Shown here piece by piece: positions 58,725-64,000 of a stretch of 64,000 nt of DNA. A model generated the notes under the pieces. It was given only the letters and a program-made list of their open reading frames with translations. It ran no database searches and had not been told where the DNA came from. A program made the translations under genes and the position numbers. Origin of the DNA: Cololabis saira (lineage: Eukaryota; Chordata; Actinopteri; Beloniformes; Belonidae); the NCBI RefSeq assembly GCF_033807715.1, contig NC_084610.1, positions 6,510,769 through 6,574,768 of the forward strand. The letters are read 5' to 3'. Every line of letters starts with the position of its first letter. Position 1 is the stretch's first letter.

Positions 58725-58790
58725 TGGGAGTTGTAGTTCTAAGTGCATTATTTCCATCTCAGTTCAACTACTTTAGAACTACATTTCCTA
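58725..58790. promoter_or_regulatory. paired inverted ACTACA-type promoter motifs
   Basis: At 58725-58737 the minus strand reads ACTACAACTCCCA, an exact match to the mammalian promoter motif ACTAYRNNNCCCR (linked to ZNF143/Staf-type sites). At 58778-58790 the plus strand reads ACTACATTTCCTA, one base off the same pattern. The two sites face each other as an inverted repeat, with the arms 'tgtagttctaa' and 'ttagaactaca' matching perfectly. They sit 110-175 bp upstream of the gene's ATG, where a core promoter would be expected. No TATA box is evident. The function is inferred. Confidence 0.5.
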
Positions 58791-58899
58791 GTAACACCTC
58801 CACCTTCGCTGAACCGGGAAACCGCAACATTTTACTACAATCTACATTCACAAACTACGCCAGCTAATATAATAACAACATTAATAACGGAGCATTAAA

Positions 58900-61800
58900 A
58901 TGAAAAGATACTTTTCGGTAGTTACCATCAACAAAACCAGCCACAATGACGAGATCCAAGAAAAAAGACGTGGTTTGGAGCAGTCATCTGCTGCTACAGC
59001 AAGTAGCGTTCAGGAGTCTGAACCTTCAAAACTCATCTCTTCGTCATCAGACGGGGCAGTCTCCTCTGATAACTTTTCAAAAACGTATCGATTCAACCCG
59101 CAGTGGTTAAAAGACTTCCCTTGGCTTATTTATGATCGGGCCAAAAATGCAATGTTTTGTAATTACTGTATGAAGGCGGGTGACGCGATGGCAGGGAAGA
59201 CGCCCTACGTTACAGGGAATACAATATTTAAACGGGATAACGTTTCCAAACATAACATTACAAAAAGACACATTGCCTGCAGAGATGCGCACCTCGCCTC
59301 AAGTCAGCCGGGCCGCGCAGGGACTGTCCCCGCTGCCGTCAACAAACAACTCAGTAAGATGAACGAGGAAGTACTGAGAGAAATGAAAATAAAGATGAAC
59401 GTTGCCTACTGTATCGCAAAAGAGGAGCTGCCCTTCACTAAATTCGCCCCATTATTAATGCTCCACAAGAAGAACGGTATAAATATCAGTGCAACATATG
59501 ACAATCACGTGCGCTGTGCTGAAATGATAGGGCAAATAGCGGACGAAATGAAATGTGAACTTGCTACTAAAGTGAAGCACACGCATTATCTGTCCATTAT
59601 GATTGATGGAGACACAGACGTTTCTACAAAAGAGTGTGAGGTGGTGTATGTCCGGCTCATTGAAGACGGGAAACCAGTGAATAAACTTGTCGGACAGCAA
59701 GAAGTACAGCACGCTCACGCAAAAGGTCGGTAAATATCAGTATTATATTTACATAATTTGTTAACAGACACGCCCCTTGCTGATACTGTACTCCCTTTTG
59801 TCACGTATATTTTTTTTCCTGGAGAGTGACACACTACAAAAAAATGGCCGTTTATACATTTTATTATTAAAGACACAGGGGAAATTGATAAATAACAGAT
59901 GACAGTATTTTCTGATATATGGAGTGATAAAAAATATCCATAATTCCCTCTGTAATATCTCAACACAATGAAACAAGAGTTTTGAACCAGGCTTTATGTT
60001 CAGATTTATGTTCTGGAAGTGTATGCTAACTGATGTATATTTAAGTAGACAATGCCTCACTCATTTGCATATTTAAACAGAATTTCAGAAAATTTTTAAT
60101 GTTTTTGTTTTATAGTAAACAACTGGGCAAATTTCATGATAATATAAATTAAAAACAATACTCTATTCACCTGTGGTGTCTCTCCTGTAACTGTTCATTT
60201 TCACTGTTTATGTTATAAAACCTTGATGGATTTTTAAGGCGTACTGGAGGCCACGAAAGCAGCATTTGATGAACTGGGTGCAGACACCAACAGCTGGATG
60301 GAGAAGCTGATTGGATTCGGAGCTGATGGAGCTGCAGTTAATATGGGGCACCAGAGAGGAGTTATTTCTCTTTTAAAAAGAGAAATTGGGGATCATGTGA
60401 TTCCTTTTCACTGCATGGCTCACAGGTATGTGTAATTCTCTGTGTTAGTCCTATGCTGTTCCAGCCTCCTCATATTATTTTTCCTCACCTTTTCTCTTTA
60501 TAATTGATATTTAGATTAGAGCTTGCAGTCCTCACCCTCCAGAAAAAGGAGCCTATGGTGGCCAAGGTGTACGAGCTGCTGCACCTTGTGTGGAAGACGT
60601 ACCACTACAGCCCGAAGTCACGGAGAGAGTTGCAGGCCTTGGGAACAGAACTTGGAGTAAATGTTTGTAACCCATCGAGTGTGAGAGGAACACGCTGGGT
60701 TCCACATATTCAGCGAGCTTTGAATGTTCTGCTCAAGCCATCCAAGACAGGGGATCTTGCTGAGGACAGTGGCCAGTATGCTGCAACACTGCAACACATG
60801 GACCACCTTGCTGCCTCTGCTACCTCTGCTGATGTGCAAGGGAGGGCAAGAAAAGTAAACTATTTTATTTTTATTATTTCATGTTTTAAATACTGTGTTC
60901 ACAGACAAATTGTTGTAAAAAATAATTCAATTAAAACTCTTAATTGCTTGCTCTTTAGGTCAAGGGTGAGATGGAACTTGCACACTTTTGTGCATTCAGC
61001 CATTTTTTGGCTGACATGTTCCATGAGCTAGGCAGACTTAGCTGCACTCTTCAAAAAAATGACCTGATTCTCCCAAAAGCCACATCTGAGCTGCAGAGGA
61101 CAGTGAGTGAGTTGGAGGGCATGAAAGTGAGGCCAAAAAGAGGTGGAATGTTAGAGAGGTTCACTGCATGCACCCAGACAGCGACAGGGAAAGTCATATT
61201 TCAGGTTTGTGAGAAAGGAATGGCAGGGCTGTATGATATTCTGACAGTAAATATATTAATATTTAAAATTCATTGCTTCAGTAATAAATCTTTTGCAATA
61301 TTTTTATATTATTATTGAATGAGGGATTGTATATTATGTTAAAAATGATATTAATATGGATTATATTTGTACTACCGGTACATTTCTCCAGGGAATGGAG
61401 CTGAAAGGAGATGGTGCCAACCTTGCCTTGAACAGCAAACATGTTATAACAGCTGTGGATATAGCTGTTGGAGAACTGAAGTCTCGCTTTGGCTGTTTGC
61501 TCAGTTCGGATGACAAAGCCTCCAATGCAGTCAAATGCTTCAGGGTGTTCAACCACGATGCCTGGCCTGAAAGTCAAATCCAGCTGCTGGATTATGGCAT
61601 TGAAGACATTGATGTCCTCCTGAAACATTTCGCTGACATCCTTAAAAAGTGAGTAGATTGATTTAAACTTTAAATTTAAACTCACACATTAAGGAACTAC
61701 TTACCTCAATAACTACCTCTCTTCATACACTTCTCACACTTCTCTATTTTCATAGAGGAGGTTGCAACACTAACAAAGTGCAGGAGGAGTGGCACAATCT

Positions 61801-62239
61801 GAAGGTCCTCGTTGCCAGCACCTTCAGCGACAAGAGCTACCTAGCTTTGTGGCAGACTCTTCTGACAAAAGAGCCATACAAACATGACTTTGAGGTATGT
61901 CAATAATAATATCTCTAGAATTAGTATAATATATTCAAACAGAACTTACATATAGTTTCTGTCTTACAGAACATCCTGCACTTGGTTGCAATCATGCTGC
62001 TGCTTCCAATCTCCTCTGCCCAATGTGAGAGAGGTTTCTCCGCCCAGAACAGAATTAAAAATTCTGTCCGGAGCAGTCTTCATGTCTCCACCACGGAGGA
62101 TCTCATGCGGATCAGCACTGAGGGATGTCCGTTAGAAACATTCGACCCAACAAATTCTGCAGTCCATTGGCTTTCCTCATCTAAACGTGCCAGGCGACCA
62201 AATTATAAGGAGTGGCCACAGTTTGTGTCTCAAGTTTAA
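58900..62239 (+). CDS. hAT-family transposase-type protein, seven exons, intact
   Basis: This is a probable transposase, or a host gene derived from one. Exons: 58900-59725, 60239-60425, 60515-60854, 60959-61204, 61392-61648, 61756-61894 and 61970-62239. All introns are GT-AG, phases are consistent and no stop interrupts, giving about 754 residues. The ATG has A at -3 and an in-frame TAA 15 nt upstream. Residues 65-125 contain 'FNPQWLKDFPWLIYD' and a CxxC...HxxxxxH zinc finger (C87, C90, H118, H124), like the TTF/BED-type fingers of ZNF862 and C17orf113-like proteins. 'IMIDGDTD' (D236) and 'GFGADGAAVNMG' (D305) fit the first two acidic residues of the RNase H-like core, and 'FHCMAHRLEL' (333-342) fits the CxxH motif. 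The last exon has 'LLLPISSAQCERGFSAQNRI', the hAT dimerisation motif, with E685 as candidate third acidic residue. An alternative exon-4 donor at 61247 would add 14 residues. Autonomous transposase or new host gene cannot be told from sequence alone. Confidence 0.85.
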
Positions 62240-62317
62240 GAACAAGCATGGAATGAACCGGTTTATTTGCTGTTCAACATGTAAATTAAGTTCTGATGAA
62301 TATAACATGGATTTCAC

Positions 62318-62323
62318 AATAAA
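62318..62323 (+). terminator. polyadenylation signal AATAAA
   Basis: A canonical AATAAA lies 79 nt after the stop codon of the hAT gene and well inside the hAT right terminus, so the transcript can end within the element. Confidence 0.65.
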
Positions 62324-62436
62324 CAGGTTAACTAACTGTCCACCCGGGTGTGCTAGTAAATTTTTATTTGTGCTACTAAAATTTTTTACTTGCTAGCACC
62401 AGTGCTACCATTCAAAAAAGTAAGCGTACAGCCCTG

Positions 62437-62441
62437 CATCA
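62437..62441 (+). repeat. target-site duplication CATCA, right
   Basis: CATCA directly after the hAT right terminus, matching 58413-58417. Confidence 0.65.
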
Positions 62442-62453
62442 GATCACACTGAT

Positions 62454-62542
62454 CTGCTGGTCCAGGACTAAGACTGGACCATCAGCTGGTTTAGTCTGGA
62501 CCTGCTGGTCCAGGACTAAGACTGGACCATCAGCTGGTTTAG
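62454..62542 (+). repeat. two-copy tandem repeat, 48-bp period
   Basis: The block starting 'ctgctggtccaggactaag' at 62454 recurs at 62502 and matches for at least 41 bases. It also contains internal 'ctggaccatcagctgg' and 'ctggtccag' palindromic pieces. It lies in the right half of the outer transposon, just after the hAT insertion. Confidence 0.9.
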
Positions 62543-63810
62543 GTACCAAGAGGATCTTCTGGATCTCTGTCCTGAACTGGACCAGCTGCTCCGGTTCAGA
62601 CCAACATGATCTTTCAGCTGGAGTCGTGACAGGTCGGACATCTGTCACCATGACGACCGTATAGGACGAGGACTGGAGATTAAAGCCAGATCCTAAAACA
62701 TCCCATAAATGTGTCTGGACAGAAAAACATTCAAATACATTTTGCAGCGAAGAACCAGTTCTGTAAAGTTGTCTTTTAAAATAAAACTAAGATGTCACGG
62801 AAAGGTCGGGTGGTACGAACTGATGTGACTCAGAAATATATGGATAAAGTTGTTATTGGATGTTGAAGCGACTTTCAGAGTCTGATATCTAGTCAGTTGC
62901 AGGAGCTGCAGGTCCAGAAAGTGTTTCTCCGGTGATGGAGGCCGGGACCGAGACCGGTTTCTCCTCCTGTGGATGCAACACTCCGAGTTACAGCAACTTT
63001 GCTCTTTATTTCTCACGTTTGCACCTCAATAATCCCATTGGCACAAGTTGTCTTTATTTCTGCAGCAGAGGAATCAGATCCTGATGCTTCATGTTTTAAA
63101 TATAAATGTATATTGTTCACATTGTTATACTTATGAGAGAGGTGATCGCAGACATCCACAATGTGTAGGACCCAATATACGTGTACATTGGTCTTAATCC
63201 ATTAGTATATAATACGCGTGACAATAAAGCGGAACGAGGAGCCGTTTTTCATCCACCAACTTAAGTTCTGGTGTCAGTTCTTAAAATACAAACAAGAAAA
63301 GGAGAGTGTAATGATGCACTAACGCAGCCCATAAACATTCACAAACCCGTATGATCATAATAAAACCACAACTCTTCACGGAACGCAACACAAACCAAAG
63401 AACAACATTACCCATAATGTAATGCAGCTTAAATCGGAAGAAATGCCCCCAAATAAATTATTTTTCCAGGCCTCAACTTTTGACAGGACTATCTCCAGCT
63501 CACAACAGATTTGTTTTTAAATTTGTTTTACTTGTTTTTGCAAGTTCCTTGTTAAGATGAGCGGTTTTTAATGTATAATTATCCTCATTATCATATTCAT
63601 ATATAATTATTTGAGGGAGGAGACAGGGCGGAGTTTTGTGCTCCCGCATGTGTGTTCAAATCAACGTTGATTACGATGTTCAAAGAAACCTGCGTGGATT
63701 TGGGCGTACGCACAGTTCTGAAAATCTGAATTTTTTTTTTTGCGTATGCAAGAATTCCACGCACGGATTCACGTTGAAATCCACGCACTCTTTGATCATG
63801 AGGCCCCTGG

Positions 63811-64000
63811 TGAGGAGAGGGGTGGGACACATGCAGGGGAGGTGAAAGAAGACAGCAGGGCCAGTGGGCGTGGCAGGATCTGCTAAGACAGGAGAGTGAG
63901 GGATCATGTAGGTGAACCCATGACATGACCCTCTTTGGACGGGTTGTACTGAAATGTATATCATTGTGTCGGGGCACTGGCTCAATGACAAATAAAGAAC
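63811..64000. other. unique sequence ending at an AATAAA
   Basis: Short stretch after the outer transposon. The final bases 'gacaaataaagaac' contain AATAAA, which could be a polyadenylation signal of something upstream or part of another repeat. No exon is recognised. Confidence 0.35.

Larger units (their letters stand above)
58418..62436 (+). mobile_element. autonomous-type hAT transposon, 4.0 kb
   Basis: The left terminus is 'ctgggctgtacagtgcgac' and the reverse complement of the right terminus is 'cagggctgtacgcttac'. This gives an 11-bp TIR (C-W-GGGCTGTAC-R) with one mismatch at its second base. The flanks carry the 5-bp repeat CATCA. The left subterminal region repeats GTGCGA (58430, 58470 and 58503) and the right one repeats TAGCAC-like units, typical of transposase-binding sites in hAT elements. 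The element contains one intact seven-exon hAT-type gene, its likely promoter and a polyadenylation signal, and has itself been hit by a MITE (58513-58653). Most hAT elements make 8-bp duplications, though 5- and 6-bp groups are known. Confidence 0.75.
58017..63810. mobile_element. outer TIR DNA transposon, split by a hAT element
   Basis: The left end starts 'ccaggggcctcatttacaaa' at 58017. The reverse complement of the right end at 63810 starts 'ccaggggcctcatgatcaaa', so 13 of 13 terminal bases agree. Both subterminal regions contain 'cgtgcgtacgc'-type motifs and 'tttcaacgt' phrases in mirror order (58052-58115 and 63690-63780). Removing the hAT insertion leaves an element of about 1.77 kb with no recognisable transposase, so it was probably non-autonomous before interruption. 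The smaller element at 7561-8338 belongs to the same family. No target duplication could be seen. The superfamily is unresolved. Confidence 0.65.

Noticed and set aside
59107..59718. Minus-strand frames inside exon 1 of the hAT gene
   Set aside because: Shadows of the plus-strand coding sequence, which has the recognisable motifs.
61278..61685. 135-codon minus-strand frame across exon 5
   Set aside because: Shadow of the hAT exon plus intron sequence, with no domain of its own.
62337..62440. Separate small repeat after the hAT gene
   Set aside because: The TAGCAC-like repeats and 'cagccctg' end are better explained as the right subterminal region and terminus of the hAT element.

Overview
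The window is animal DNA, almost certainly from a ray-finned (teleost) fish. It is AT-rich and packed with long CA/GT, TGCG and ATCC microsatellites. It carries repeats typical of teleosts: L2-like LINE fragments ending in a tail that reads 'gtcgctttggataaaag', a tRNA-derived SINE, hAT and PIF/Harbinger-like DNA transposons, and families opening 'agggcccgagcac' or 'caggggcctcatt'. Nothing looks bacterial (no operons, ribosome binding sites or CRISPR). Repeat classes are named from memory of family hallmarks; no database was searched.

From position 1 to about 58.0 kb I see no convincing host protein-coding gene. The sequence reads as intergenic or intronic DNA with simple repeats and scattered transposon remnants: a TIR element at 7561-8338, LINE C-terminal remnants at about 21.0-21.5 kb (+) and 27.7-28.3 kb (-), an 'agggcccgagcac' repeat at 24.9 kb, a deleted hAT with perfect 8-bp target duplications at 34360-35010, a SINE at 42198-42455, a composite GC-rich/CA repeat at 44.9-45.6 kb, a MADF-encoding transposon remnant at 46.4-47.2 kb holding a near-perfect hairpin MITE, and an L2-like LINE at 52.1-54.3 kb interrupted by a younger retroposed insert with a 16-bp target duplication. 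Several non-repetitive stretches could be conserved non-coding elements, but only alignment could show that.

The main result is at 58.0-63.8 kb: three nested transposons. An outer element with 'ccaggggcctcat' termini (58017-63810) is split by a 4.0-kb hAT-family element (58418-62436, 5-bp duplication CATCA). The hAT element carries a 141-bp Harbinger-like hairpin MITE (58513-58653, 3-bp duplication TGA). It encodes an intact seven-exon transposase-type gene (58900-62239, about 754 residues) with a zinc finger, acidic residues fitting an RNase H-like catalytic core, and a C-terminal hAT dimerisation motif. Its reading frame stays open across six GT-AG introns. Paired ACTACA-type promoter motifs lie just upstream and a polyadenylation signal just downstream. 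This is either a recently active autonomous hAT transposon or a copy on its way to becoming a host gene.
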